In this document: positions 52,901 to 59,880 of the stretch, one piece after another
How positions within the stretch are numbered: the stretch's first letter is position 1
Layout: each line of letters opens with the position of its first letter
From: Pantoea alhagi
GTDB lineage: Bacteria > Pseudomonadota > Gammaproteobacteria > Enterobacterales > Enterobacteriaceae
Length of the DNA stretch: 64,000 bases
Direction: 5' to 3'
NCBI RefSeq assembly: GCF_002101395.1
Contig: NZ_CP019706.1
Span: forward strand, 434,001-498,000
Made by a program: the position numbers and the translations under genes
The notes under the pieces: generated by a model
What the model was told of the DNA's origin: nothing
The model's database searches: none
What the model saw: the letters and a program-made list of their open reading frames with translations, nothing else

Positions 52901-54252
52901 CCCTGGTTAAGCAGATTACCACTGGTGATCATCAGCGCATCCTGACCGGCAATCGCGCCGCTGTTGTCCAGCGTATCGGCATGCAGCGTTTGCTGCTGCG
53001 CCAGCAGCGCGCCGCTGTTTTTCGCCTGTGTCGCGCTAAGCGTCAGTGTGCCGCCTGCGGTAAGCTGCGCGGCGTTATCTACCCCGTTGCGCGCTGTGAG
53101 TTTGATATTGTTGCCGCTGTCCGCCGTGCTTGCCTTATCGGTTTTTATCTCTGCGGCGCTGAGCTGAATATCTTTTCCGGCGGTGAGTTTGCCCTGGTTA
53201 AGCGCAACCTTGCCGTTGCTGGTCAGGCTAATAGTGCTATCGCTGACCAGCGACCCCGCATTAACCGCCACCTCCTGTACGCCGTTCAGGGTTACCGCGC
53301 CGCCCGCTTTATGATCGCCGCTCAGGGCGATGCTCTCGCCTTTGGCCGTCAGCGCGCCGCTGGTCAGGCTGTTTTTCAGCGTCAGCCTGCCGCTGGCATC
53401 CAGCACCATATCGCCCTGACGGGCATTCAGGTTGCCAAGGTTAACCCCAACGCCTTTTTCGCTGGAGACCAGATGAATGCGGTTAGCATACATGCCGCCC
53501 AGCGCGCCGGTATCCACCGCCACGCCCGGTGCCGCGCCGCTGCCGGCGATCGGCGTGACGCTGCCATCCTGCGCCACCCGGTTGGCCCCGGCAATCAGCT
53601 TCAGATCGTTGGCGTGGATCGCCGCGTTGATTTCGGTGGCGCGTGAAATAAGGGAGAGCGCGTCGCTCTGGCTGGCATCCAGCCCCTGCCCTTCCACGGT
53701 AATGGTGCCCTGGCTGACCGTCAGTGCCTGCAGATTGCCCTGCGCATCCATGACCGGCTTGCCGGTAGTCAGGGTGGCGTTAGGCGTGTTAATAAATCCG
53801 CAGCCGTTACAGGTAATGCCGTAAGGGTTCGCCACCATCACGTTGGCCGCTTTCCCGGCTACTTCGGTATAACCCTGTAGCTGCGAACGGTTCGCGCCGG
53901 TCACTTCGTTGATGATCGCTTTGGCTTCCTGCCCGGCTTTCAGATTGGGGTTGTTCTGGATCAGGCCGCCCAGCTGCGTCGGAGTGAGCTGGCCGGTGGC
54001 GTTATTAAGGATCAGCCCCTCTTTGCCTACATTGTAATTCTGATACTGGTTATGAGAGAGGCCCGCCTGGTTTGGCGTGGCGATATTGATCACCGGCACG
54101 CCGTTAGCGGCCTTATCCAGCTGGGTGCCTTTACTGGTTGGGACGATGTTTGCCGCCAGCGCGGGCAACAGCGGTTGCCAGGCAATTAATGCGCAAATCA
54201 GGTAGCTCAGCAGACGTTGAGAAAGGCGTACCGGTTGTTGTTGATTGTCCAT
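42913..54252 (-). CDS. cdiA: CdiA contact-dependent inhibition effector
   Basis: This 3779-residue surface effector of two-partner secretion has an extended signal peptide (residues 1-34, ending PALAAN). The TPS domain follows (about 35-300, with NPYGITCNGCGF and NTPNATLTTGKP), then FHA-1 repeats (about 350-1700), a low-GC segment around residues 1722-1984 likely to be the receptor-binding domain, and FHA-2 repeats (to about 3000). The VENN pretoxin motif is at 3428-3431. The last part (RVTPTDPKMTK, DYRINGEVFDNYAP, INMSDTKASL, VIVIDKSGNVIRI) resembles the CdiA_C tRNA-nuclease family. Toxin cleavage of tRNA in neighbouring cells is inferred. It is encoded 12 nt after cdiB. Confidence 0.94.
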   Translation of the reverse strand: MDNQQQPVRLSQRLLSYLICALIAWQPLLPALAANIVPTSKGTQLDKAANGVPVINIATPNQAGLSHNQYQNYNVGKEGLILNNATGQLTPTQLGGLIQNNPNLKAGQEAKAIINEVTGANRSQLQGYTEVAGKAANVMVANPYGITCNGCGFINTPNATLTTGKPVMDAQGNLQALTVSQGTITVEGQGLDASQSDALSLISRATEINAAIHANDLKLIAGANRVAQDGSVTPIAGSGAAPGVAVDTGALGGMYANRIHLVSSEKGVGVNLGNLNARQGDMVLDASGRLTLKNSLTSGALTAKGESIALSGDHKAGGAVTLNGVQEVAVNAGSLVSDSTISLTSNGKVALNQGKLTAGKDIQLSAAEIKTDKASTADSGNNIKLTARNGVDNAAQLTAGGTLTLSATQAKNSGALLAQQQTLHADTLDNSGAIAGQDALMITSGNLLNQGSLIAPQLTLSSPQLTNSGLIQGSKNLGLTADRLDNLSGGSIASASDLTLDLPTLNNDGLIKSDAGLLLSGDSLINSGEINAATLSASHNQLLNQQGGYLLAQGAMQLQQKQLSNEGQLAADSLVINADMLHNNGLLQGNKDLAITGSDLTNGGTLLSGGKLTLQGDSLDNQGLIQGDALSLNVNDWQNSGNALSEHDADLKTKTLHNSGKILGQHGIQLQADSSDNSGWLVAQALTLRGDLINSGLLQGNDELTLHGGTIGNQRDGQLLSGGTLELAATQLDNQGVLQADTLRVNAQSWQNSGSARASSLLDAQVNNDINNGGSLISEQALTLEGGRILNQGKLAADRLSLTSPQLTNGGLLQGNSILTLNSTQLNNQQDGELLSGGPLALTLDRLDNAGLLQVDGALDLNARQASNGGKMLADTISAQVNETLTNNGELLAQQATLDAQTLENNGALAAQTLTLTADTLHNRGALQGDSVLDITAQQLDNQASGTLLSGDSLLLHGNRFSNEGGWQGKKIEINGNTLENLGTINGIDQLTGSLRDELNNGGSLLSQGDASLTANSLTNQGKILADGLTLRGQALNNSGLWQGSSLLDAQGDSLTSAAGSRTLSGGLLALNADRLMTSGTLQGEQAQVSANNWQHQGSLLSNGGLTANVAGLLTNNGDLLSQDAAQIHAQTLTNQGDVLSAGAMTLTGGSLNNSGSVQGKTLHIAPAKVINQGSLIGLQALTLGSLPQMAGRMMLMALTTPARELINNQGGALLTQGTLTINGDNVTNNGSWQGQQILLNAQRLTNGGAIQSADVMQLILADKLDSTADSKISANGTAALQALALTNQGQWVAKNLTLNGNTLNNGGDISGVNGLTVKLNGALTQQQDKTLLTAGKLDLQAASVNNAGHIQGGELQVISGALDNRGRMQGDNNLLLTLSGRLTNAANGTLLSQKALTLKAPELFNYGLIQGGETSGINATGLANNSGKILSGGELTLNTPQLTNSGWLQATQLILNAANASNSGTLLAQQQGTLTGNGLNNQGSVQGDTLTVNYQQLTNGGTLLGNNQLNVTAAQVNQNAAGRLFSGGNLVLNSNGLDQPGQVVALGDATLKLINAFTNKGTLAAGNRLSVSSNGALENLGTMQGQALTLGAGGDLINNGQLTSGNGDSTLSGNRIAMNGSGTLQGGGNINLTSRSDIALDGFTGTLGNLTLSAPGSIVNTALLYAANNLYLYANSIKNQQGDVLAGNSLWMQRDAAGNANSEVVNTSGTIETQNGDITVKTGHLLNTRNGLETSKTTTTMPNLPANIGQERILVRLGDLSKTNGELGVFTYLETSGGGGAESAGSYYEYNYYAPTKKGGVRRYLVQQTKSEALSQGPAGRIAANRDLAVSALSLDNQASSLLAGRDINITGDILKNSSWENSVTKEYITYKVDSFNMVGIPLVNQGDGEPYNDSVTIHFNNDLNRRVPYIISGLSEYETTVDGTGLRAVIQAGSTVNLNVKTNISNTNTTSEVDGFSHTLSAPGLSALSHQYINGAQQTQSLTPVIGLAINSPQWRDQLQSALQAINGGGSLESNGGSGASLNQYDGSRKGASSLEKAAQLAAANTAGQALNHYQGNPVDTSAYPLPSGDNGYFVPSADPNSHYLITVNPKLNGLGQLDKGLYGDLYSLLGTQPETAPEQETRTQFTNEKAFLGSSYLLGRLNLHPEYDYRFLGDAAFDTRYVSNTVINQTGSRYINGIGSDLEQMRYLMDNAAAAQQSLGLQFGVSLTADQIAALDHSIIWWEAATVNGETVMVPKVYLSPKDVTVNNGSVIAGNNVKLDAGNITNSGSTLTAKADLNLDSQNSINNLNQGLINAGGDLQLSALNDINNIGSAISGKKVALESLNGSINNITQTKQIHIGGEGLFGNKVSLTETMVGDRASINAADALSLNSGKNIAVQDADIKSGGNLLMNAWGDIAVTANEINQAQSQTIRGNTKGNSSTTWQGSNISAGGQLAMHADNNLSLSASTLNAGKDAALSAGNDLNLNAATTQQNSCNGKSESHASGLDRTTITSGGDLKLAAGRDLTSQAAGLAAEGDVALQAGRDLNLQAQETRSGNSYKAGKKQEINEHVRQQGTEVASGGDTSLLAGRDLNSNATQVTAQQDIAVAAGHNVNLNTATESDYHYKEETKTKKGFLKKKTTHTIEEDSATREAGTLLSGNNVAVTAGNDLLVKGSQVVGDGSVALRAGNNVDIAAATNTDSSWRFKETKKSGLMGSGGIGFTIGSSKSVHDLREKGTTQSQSVSTVGSTGGDVAITSGGQTHIGGADLVAGKSLDINGDAVVIEPGHDKRTRDERFEQKTSGLTLALSGAVGEAINSAVATAQAAKSESDGRLAALQATKTALSGVQAVLASQQATASGDPNNGVGISVSLTTQKSKSQQHQSSDTVNGSTLNAGKDLTITANGKGDSARSGDILIGGSQMKVAGDSTLNAARDILLTGAASTQQSSGKNSSSGGGVGLSFGVGSGSAGISIFASVNGAKGKESGNGTRWSETTLDSGGNVALNSGRDATLNGAQVTGNKVTADIGRDLTISSQQDSDRYDSKQTSFGAGGSFTFGSMSGSGYISLSQDKMRSRYSSVHEQSGIFAGEGGFDITTGSHTQLNGAVIASTAEAGKNRLDTGTLGFSDIGNAADYKVSHSGISAGMSSKGSLGGQLLSNALSNTAGTLLAGLGGKGHAEGTTQSAVADGTITLRNQQQQQQNLNDLSRDTEHANGSISPIFDKEKEQKRLQMAQMAGEITGQMSNIVQTYGDIQALEKAKKDTGNQQPAGTGEKERQKWLDELRSSDAYQKEMRTWGTGSKNQMVVQSLGAIISGVAGGNAAQAAAGGLNPWVAQVIKQQTTDAEGNVNVAANAAAHAVWGAVAAQMAGGNAAAGAAGAFSGELAAHYIAEHYYHVDLSEPGSQLTEAQRQELSLMSTLAAGLAGGLAGNSTASATTGAQAGKNAVENNALSPSKNDTLNKALEDQKNGKNLLQASQAIVRLTNEDRASNTLLDKYQKGQLNDAEKQQLAGLLNQYGYELQTMYGYSEQQAAEAIQALTKGGAFVASAADAKAYNEALSYLKTYSAQSGQAALGTDALLVLPGVPGALVRGSVVAGGAHQTGTGIGQIVDGSYGDGVLNVGLGTAAIFGGLAGQGAISKPGGSIISSGDAAFWQNSTIGNSIAKSEGTLTGRVTPTDPKMTKENIRSLNRENESAQILSQSGFQVEQNPYISGNKNPDYRINGEVFDNYAPKSSNVRNIYSEVKRKVTSGQTNNVVINMSDTKASLPALQNQLSQWPIIGLEKVIVIDKSGNVIRIK
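48300..49085 (-). other. Low-GC island in cdiA, probable receptor-binding region
   Basis: This interval encodes residues about 1722-1984 and is visibly more AT-rich than flanking cdiA sequence, with no FHA repeat pattern. It sits between FHA-1 and FHA-2 repeats, the known position of the receptor-binding domain in CdiA proteins. Its receptor class cannot be told. Confidence 0.6.
49300..53100 (-). repeat. Tandem FHA-1 repeats in cdiA
   Basis: Many degenerate units of about 20 residues with the pattern LxNxGLLQGDxLxLNA and LLSGGxLxLxxxxLDNQG follow one another, encoding a beta-helical filament. Repeated DNA of about 60 bp units is seen throughout. Confidence 0.85.
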
Positions 54253-54264
54253 AATCTTTGCCTC

Positions 54265-55932
54265 TTAAAAAACCAAAGCGACCTGATAGTTAATGCTGAG
54301 ATGATCCGGTGCCAGCCAGCCGGGATAGCTAAGTGGAACGCCAAGCGTGAACTGGGTAGAAAAATAGCGATTACGGCTGCCAAGCCCGACGGCGCCGCCC
54401 CACAGCGTGCCGGAGGCCCAGGGATCCTGCGCATCCTTTTGCAGCCAGCCGCCGTCCAGCGCCAGCGTGCTGCTCATGTCGCCGATATATGGCAGGGTGA
54501 ACAGGCGGTAGTTGAGTTCGTTGCGCCAGTAGCCGCCGTTGTCGCCAGAGAGGTATTGCTCTTTAAAGCCGCGCACCGAGCTTTCGCCGCCTATCGTCAG
54601 GCGCTCGCTGCCGTACAGCCGGTCCGGCGACCACTGTGCATATGCGCTGGTCAGCCACCAGAGATCCTGGGTAAGCGGACGCTGAAAACTGGCGTTCAGG
54701 CTCCATTTACGAAATGCCGCCCTCGGCAGATCGCCGCTTTTCCCTGCGTCATGTTCGGCCTCAAACCAGGGCATGCCGCGACTGAACGTCGGGTTAAAGG
54801 TGACAATGCCGCCTGCGATTTTCTGCGTATGATTGATACCAAGCTGAAAACTGGTCAGGCGACGGCTACTGCTGTGCAGCAGGGTGTCGTTCAGCCAGTT
54901 ATGGCTGCTGCGCTGGCTTATGCCCGCCATCAGGCCGGTTTTAATTTCGCCGTTGCGGAACATCACCCAGGAGCCGGTGAGACGATGCGCCTGGCTGTCG
55001 CCGTGCGATAGCCAGTTGAAGCCGTTGTTATTGATGGTGCTGCGGTAATCGCTCCAGCTGTAACTGTAATCCAGCAGTCCGTAGCCGTAAGGCACGCTGA
55101 CGCCAGCCTGAACGTTTTGCGCATCGCGCGCGTGGGAAAAAGCACTGCTGCGGCCACCGCTGATAAACCATTTATCCGCCAGCCCCAGCGGGTTATTAGC
55201 CGTCAGCGAGCCGTTAAGCTGCCCCATGCCGGTGCTTTTTTGCCCGCTGTTATCAAAGCTCAGCGAGGCGGTGAGCGGGAATTCCGGCGTGGCGGTTAAA
55301 TTAACAATCGAGTAGCCGGGGTTATCGCCGGGCAATATCTCAATCTGGACCGGTGTCGTGCGCAGCCGGTTAATTTGCTCCATGCCCTGTTCAATATCAC
55401 GCAGATTAAGCAGTTTGCCGACCAGACCCGGGAACGCCATACTTAACTGGCGCGCATCGCCGCCGTTCAGACGAATTGCCTGTAGTTTTCCTTCCAGCAC
55501 GGTAATATGCAGCTGACCGCTGGCAAGGTTCTGTTCAGTAATAAAGGCGCGGCTGGTAATATAGCCCCGGCTGATATACCACTGCGACACGTCGCGGATC
55601 AGCTGATTAATTTGCGGCATGCCCAGACATCGCCCGGAATAAGGGGCAGTCAGGCGCTGTTGTTGTTTTTTGTCAGGCAGCGTGGCCTGTTCAATGATAA
55701 TTTTCTGAACGGTGATACAGCTGTCTGATACATCCCTGGGCGCGGTGCTGATGGGTAAACGCGTATCGGTGCTGCGCTGTAACTCATCGCGCTGCTGTTG
55801 GTTTTGCTGCAGCAGCCGCTGCTGTTCAAACTCAACCTGATTGCGATCCGCAGGCGAAAGCGGCGCCGCGTGGGCGTTTGCCAGTAATAACGCAGCGGCC
55901 AGCGCGACTATTTTCCTTGTCTTTGCCATCAT
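54265..55932 (-). CDS. cdiB: CdiB outer-membrane transporter (TpsB/ShlB family)
   Basis: This 555-residue outer-membrane protein exports CdiA. It has a signal peptide (about 1-22, ending ANAHAAP), a plug helix region, two POTRA-like domains around RFLTAPYSGRCLGMPQINQLIRD-type sequence, and a 16-strand barrel. The barrel includes the VRGFKEQYLSGDNGGYWRNEL-type signature (VRGF motif) and a final aromatic Phe (VALVF). It lies just upstream of cdiA in one operon, the typical order. Two adjacent ATG codons begin it; the ribosome-binding site is weak. Length is normal. Confidence 0.94.
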   Translation of the reverse strand: MMAKTRKIVALAAALLLANAHAAPLSPADRNQVEFEQQRLLQQNQQQRDELQRSTDTRLPISTAPRDVSDSCITVQKIIIEQATLPDKKQQQRLTAPYSGRCLGMPQINQLIRDVSQWYISRGYITSRAFITEQNLASGQLHITVLEGKLQAIRLNGGDARQLSMAFPGLVGKLLNLRDIEQGMEQINRLRTTPVQIEILPGDNPGYSIVNLTATPEFPLTASLSFDNSGQKSTGMGQLNGSLTANNPLGLADKWFISGGRSSAFSHARDAQNVQAGVSVPYGYGLLDYSYSWSDYRSTINNNGFNWLSHGDSQAHRLTGSWVMFRNGEIKTGLMAGISQRSSHNWLNDTLLHSSSRRLTSFQLGINHTQKIAGGIVTFNPTFSRGMPWFEAEHDAGKSGDLPRAAFRKWSLNASFQRPLTQDLWWLTSAYAQWSPDRLYGSERLTIGGESSVRGFKEQYLSGDNGGYWRNELNYRLFTLPYIGDMSSTLALDGGWLQKDAQDPWASGTLWGGAVGLGSRNRYFSTQFTLGVPLSYPGWLAPDHLSINYQVALVF

Positions 55933-56225
55933 TAAGGGCCAAATGGTGAATGAGATTAATCTTATTTTTAATGGCGCACAGAATAACAGCTAAACAATTA
56001 AACTTTCACCGATAGTGAAAAAAAAGACGACTCTTTAATTATTTGAATTAGAGAAAAACTTATTATCTCATTAACGCAAATAATTTATTTCATTGCCTGC
56101 TCAGCATATTTTTTTCACCATCAGGCAAAATAAATGTTAGAAAAATAGTAACGTTATCTTTTTATTTCCTGGGTTAATAGTGACATTAGTAAACCATTTA
56201 ATTTGTCTTTTCTCCCACCTGTAAA
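55933..56225. other. AT-rich promoter region upstream of cdiB
   Basis: About 290 bp with no gene, strongly AT-rich. It must carry the leftward cdi promoter. No specific regulator site was identified. Confidence 0.5.
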
Positions 56226-56252
56226 TAAAAAAGCCCGCTGTTAAAGCAGGCT
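56226..56252 (-). terminator. Intrinsic terminator after the siderophore receptor gene
   Basis: On the reverse strand AGCCTGCT pairs with AGCGGGCT (one mismatch allowed as G-U) around a 5-nt loop, followed by TTTTTTATTT. It lies 24 nt after the receptor stop and upstream of the cdi promoter. Confidence 0.85.
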
Positions 56253-56275
56253 CCGGGAGAGTGAAATAGTGGAAA

Positions 56276-58462
56276 TCAGAAAGAAAGAGTGACGCCCGCG
56301 TAATATGCGCGGCCTGGCTCGTTGTAAGTGGAAGCCCCATCGTTTTCACGGTAAACGCGTTTATCCAGCAGGTTGCTGATCCCGGCATTCAGTCGCAAAT
56401 CTTTCATCAGATCATAGTTAACGTTCAGGCCAACCACAGAATAGGCGCCGACTTCTTTATCTGACATGCCGTCTTTTTGCTCTTTATTGATTTCCGCATA
56501 AGCACGCGGCTTCTGGCGACCGTACATCGTCCAGTTAACATTCGCCGAAAGCTTATCGGTGACCTGATAGTCCAGCATGGTGTTGATGGTATATTTCGGG
56601 ATAATCGACAGCGGGTTGCCGGTCTCTTTATCTTCCGAGGTGATCATATAAGTGACGTTGGTGCGCCAGCTCAGCATATCTTCCACCACCGGGATCACCA
56701 GGTTGCCTTCCAGCCCTTCCACTACCGCTTTGCCGCCGTTTTCCCAGCGCAGTACATGGTAACCGTTGCTGGCAACGCCAACCAGCTCGGTGCCGGAAAC
56801 GATTTTGTTTTTATAATCGTTGCGGAACCAGGTAATACCGGCATTGTAGCCTTCGTGAGTAAACTCAAGCCCGATCTCTTTATTCACGCTGACTTCCGGG
56901 TCAAGATCGTCATTGCCCATCAGGTAGCACTGACTCTCGATACCAAGCGGACAGCCGTTACCCCTGGTGGAAAGCAGGTAGCCTTCACTGGACTGATAAA
57001 GATTTGGCGCTTTAAAGACGCGCGCAATGCCCGCCTTCAGCTTGAAGTCGTCGCCCAGCGCCTGTGACAGGTTCAGGCTGGGGCTCCAGTTGTTGCCAAA
57101 CTTGCTGTGATGATCCAGGCGCAGGCCGGGGATCAGATTCGTCCCTGCCAGCGGCTCGATATTATCTTCAAAATAAACGGCGCTGAGATCTGCGTTGTTT
57201 TTGCTGTTACGCTTCGCCGGATCGCCAGAAACACCGCCAATATCGATATCGCCAGCGTTCAGCATTGAGGTGGACGCCGGATCGTTCAGCTCTTCACGGT
57301 TCCATTCCGCGCCCAGCGTAATATTTTGCTCTACCAGCAGATCCAGCGGCAGGTTAATTTCGCCGTTGGCACGGTAGTTTTCCAGACGGCTGGTTTTAAA
57401 TTGGGTGCTGTTAATCATCCCTTCCACTCTGCCGCCTGCGCCTTCCTGCAGTCGGGTATTGTTGGTTTTTTCATAGGTGAAGCCCAGGCGCGACTGTCCC
57501 CAATCCCAGATGCCGTTATGGGTAATGCCGTAAGACTGACGGTACATGCGGTTGGTTTCGTGGCCGTAAAGCGTCTGGATCAGGTTGCCGGGGCTGGCAT
57601 CACTGTTGCTGTATTGGGTATCGCCCGCATAGATATTGCCCTGACGACTGTAGCCGTAGTTAACATCCACGATCTGCGTGGGCGAAAGTTTCCAGGAGAG
57701 CAAGCCATTAATATCTTTGTTGCGCACCCCTTCGCGTCCGGCGGCAAAAGAGCCATTCTGCGCATTATTGATATCCCAGGCGTCGGCGTCGGTTTTGTTG
57801 ATATTGCCATAGAGACGCATAGTCAGCGCATCGCCCGCCAGAGGTCCGCTGAGGCTAAAGTTGGTGCGTTTGGTCGCCCCTTCTTTGTCATCTTCCGGCT
57901 GGCTGGTAAACAGTGACATGCTGCCGTGCCAGTCGTTGGTCGGACGTTTGGTTGTAATATTAATCACGCCTCCCGCCGCGCCGGAACCATAGCGCGCCGC
58001 CGCCGGACCGCGTAATACTTCAATGCGTTCCACCATTTCCGGCGGCACCCAGTTGGTATCGCCGCGCGTATCGCGCTCGCCGCGCCAGCTATAGCGCACG
58101 GCATTACGTGAAGTGGTGGGCACGCCATCGATTAAAATCAGGGTATTTTCCGGGCCCATGCCGCGAATATCGATTTGGCGGTTATTGCCACGACTGCCGT
58201 TGGCACTGTTCCCGGTCAGATTAACGCCCGGCATCTTACGGATAATGTCCGAGAGATCGTTTACGGGCGGGCTTTTTTCGATGTCTTTAGCGGTAATAAT
58301 CGAAACGCCAGGCTGCTGTTTGAGTTCTTCTTCTGCCGTGGCGCGCACTGTCATTACGCCTTCGTCCGCTGGCGTTTCATCAGCCGCCAGGGCGCTACCG
58401 TTAAAGCAAAGCAGCAATAACAGTGCACAAGGACGCATCTGGAAAGATTTTGTATGAATCAT
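56276..58462 (-). CDS. TonB-dependent catecholate siderophore receptor (FepA-like)
   Basis: This 728-residue outer-membrane receptor has a signal peptide (about 1-28, ending SALAADE), a TonB box region (EGVMTVRAT), a plug domain and a 22-strand barrel. The plug contains ENTLILIDGVPTTSRNAVR, DTRGDTNWVPPEMVERIEVL and RGPAAARYGSGAAGG, hallmarks of FepA/PfeA/IroN receptors for enterobactin-like siderophores. It ends GVTLSF with the terminal Phe. The ATG at 58462 is chosen for the signal peptide; an upstream ATG at 58504 adds a leader with no signal feature. A Fur box lies upstream, so it is expressed under iron starvation. Confidence 0.92.
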   Translation of the reverse strand: MIHTKSFQMRPCALLLLLCFNGSALAADETPADEGVMTVRATAEEELKQQPGVSIITAKDIEKSPPVNDLSDIIRKMPGVNLTGNSANGSRGNNRQIDIRGMGPENTLILIDGVPTTSRNAVRYSWRGERDTRGDTNWVPPEMVERIEVLRGPAAARYGSGAAGGVINITTKRPTNDWHGSMSLFTSQPEDDKEGATKRTNFSLSGPLAGDALTMRLYGNINKTDADAWDINNAQNGSFAAGREGVRNKDINGLLSWKLSPTQIVDVNYGYSRQGNIYAGDTQYSNSDASPGNLIQTLYGHETNRMYRQSYGITHNGIWDWGQSRLGFTYEKTNNTRLQEGAGGRVEGMINSTQFKTSRLENYRANGEINLPLDLLVEQNITLGAEWNREELNDPASTSMLNAGDIDIGGVSGDPAKRNSKNNADLSAVYFEDNIEPLAGTNLIPGLRLDHHSKFGNNWSPSLNLSQALGDDFKLKAGIARVFKAPNLYQSSEGYLLSTRGNGCPLGIESQCYLMGNDDLDPEVSVNKEIGLEFTHEGYNAGITWFRNDYKNKIVSGTELVGVASNGYHVLRWENGGKAVVEGLEGNLVIPVVEDMLSWRTNVTYMITSEDKETGNPLSIIPKYTINTMLDYQVTDKLSANVNWTMYGRQKPRAYAEINKEQKDGMSDKEVGAYSVVGLNVNYDLMKDLRLNAGISNLLDKRVYRENDGASTYNEPGRAYYAGVTLSF

Positions 58463-58508
58463 GCTACTAATCCCTGTTAAATGTATAAGATTGTTTCTGC
58501 GCATGCAT

Positions 58509-58527
58509 GATAACGATAATTATTTGC
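58509..58527 (-). promoter_or_regulatory. Fur box for the siderophore receptor gene
   Basis: GATAACGATAATTATTTGC matches 15 of 19 bases of the Fur consensus (GATAATGATAATCATTATC). It lies about 50 nt before the receptor ATG. Confidence 0.8.
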
Positions 58528-58763
58528 ATTACACTCCCTCAGCATCAAGCTTCACAAAATCTCCATAATTCACCGCTGTAAAAAACAGCAAAACTATGTC
58601 ACCTCAATAAAAACTCTTTACTTACATTGTTTTAGCTTAATTTAGCTAATTCAGAGGCCGCTTCTTGTTACCGAATTCTGCTTTTTTCCCCGGATGAGAG
58701 CGGCGACAGAGTGCTGTTCAAGCTGGCGAGACGGCGGTATGATTCGGGCGCTGCATCAAGAAT

Positions 58764-58782
58764 GCGAATCATATGCATTAAC
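58764..58782 (+). promoter_or_regulatory. Possible Fur box for the ABC importer operon
   Basis: GCGAATCATATGCATTAAC matches 13 of 19 consensus bases and lies about 40 nt before the binding-protein ATG. Weaker than the left site. Confidence 0.5.
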
Positions 58783-58819
58783 AGTTACTTTTGTTCTGTT
58801 AACATTTTCAGGAGAGAAA

Positions 58820-59869
58820 ATGCGTCTGTCTGCCCTCTTTACCACTACGATTCTGGCTTCTGCCTTAGCGCTTACCGGATGTGATGACACCACGGCACAA
58901 ACCACCGCCTCAGCCAATACCCTTAAAGTTGAGCATGCACAGGGCACTACCGAGGTTGCTCAGGCACCGAAAAAAGTCATTGTGCTGAATCCCTCCACGC
59001 TGGATAACATCGATGCACTACAGATCCCGGTCGCTGGCGTGCCGAAAAACAGTACGCACCTGCCCGCTTTCCTGGCGAAATATCAGGGCGACGCTTACCT
59101 GAATGCCGGTACGCTGTTTGAGCCAGATTTTGAAGCCATCAGCAATGCCAAACCTGACCTGATTATTGCGGGCGGCCGCGCCCACGACGCCTACGATAAG
59201 CTCAGCGCTATCGCGCCGACCATTGCGCTGGACGTCGATCCTAAACAGTTCACGCAAAGTCTGATCCAACGCGTAGGGCAACTGGGCGAGATCTTTAACA
59301 AGCAGCAAGAAGCGAAAGCGCTGACCGATGCCTTTATGGCAAAAATCGCTGCGCTGCGCGAAAAATCTGAGCATGCCGGCAGCGTGATGGTGATCATGGT
59401 AAGCGGCGGCAAAATGTCTGCTTATGCGCCAGGCTCCCGCTTTGGCTTTATCTTTGACGAGCTGGGCTTTAAGCCTGCGGCCACCTTTTCTCAGGCGGGC
59501 AAGCACGGCAACGTGGTGACCTCTGAATTTATTATGAATACCGATCCTGACTGGCTGTTTGTCCTGGATCGCGACAGCGCTATTGGCCGCGCCGAAGGGG
59601 AATCCGCTCAGCAGGTGCTGGATAACGCGCTGATTCATAAAACCAAAGCCTGGCAGAACAAACATATCGTCTACCTTGACTCCTCGTCGCTCTATATCGC
59701 TGGCGGCATTCAAAGCTATACGCGCCTGATGGATAACATCAGTACCATGCTGAACGATGCCAGCGCGTCACAGCAGAGCGCCAGCGCCGCCATGGAAAGC
59801 GCTAACGGCACGATGGAAAGCACCCGCGCTGACACTGAAAGCGCCACGGACAGCGCTGAAAGCGAGTAA
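58820..59869 (+). CDS. Siderophore ABC transporter substrate-binding lipoprotein (CeuE/FatB-like)
   Basis: This 349-residue periplasmic binding protein has a lipoprotein signal with lipobox LTGC at about residue 21. It belongs to the family of FepB/CeuE/FatB/YclQ (KVIVLNPSTLDNIDALQI, AGGRAHDAYDKL, IVYLDSSSLYIAGG). The last 35 residues are a Ser/Ala/Glu-rich tail with MESANGTMES, not seen in the usual family members. The ATG at 58820 follows AGGAGAGAA. The gene is first in a four-gene operon with two permeases and an ATPase, and divergent from the receptor. Confidence 0.88.
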   Translation: MRLSALFTTTILASALALTGCDDTTAQTTASANTLKVEHAQGTTEVAQAPKKVIVLNPSTLDNIDALQIPVAGVPKNSTHLPAFLAKYQGDAYLNAGTLFEPDFEAISNAKPDLIIAGGRAHDAYDKLSAIAPTIALDVDPKQFTQSLIQRVGQLGEIFNKQQEAKALTDAFMAKIAALREKSEHAGSVMVIMVSGGKMSAYAPGSRFGFIFDELGFKPAATFSQAGKHGNVVTSEFIMNTDPDWLFVLDRDSAIGRAEGESAQQVLDNALIHKTKAWQNKHIVYLDSSSLYIAGGIQSYTRLMDNISTMLNDASASQQSASAAMESANGTMESTRADTESATDSAESE

Positions 59870-59880
59870 TCATTAATCTA

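Larger units (their letters stand above)
58463..58819. other. Divergent regulatory region between receptor and importer genes
   Basis: About 350 bp without a gene. It contains two Fur-box-like sequences, listed separately, one near each gene. An in-frame ATG at 58694 has no support as a start. Confidence 0.6.

Noticed and set aside
49300..53100. Regularly spaced repeats suggesting a CRISPR array
   Set aside because: They are degenerate, coding and form FHA-1 filament repeats of cdiA, with no unique spacers.
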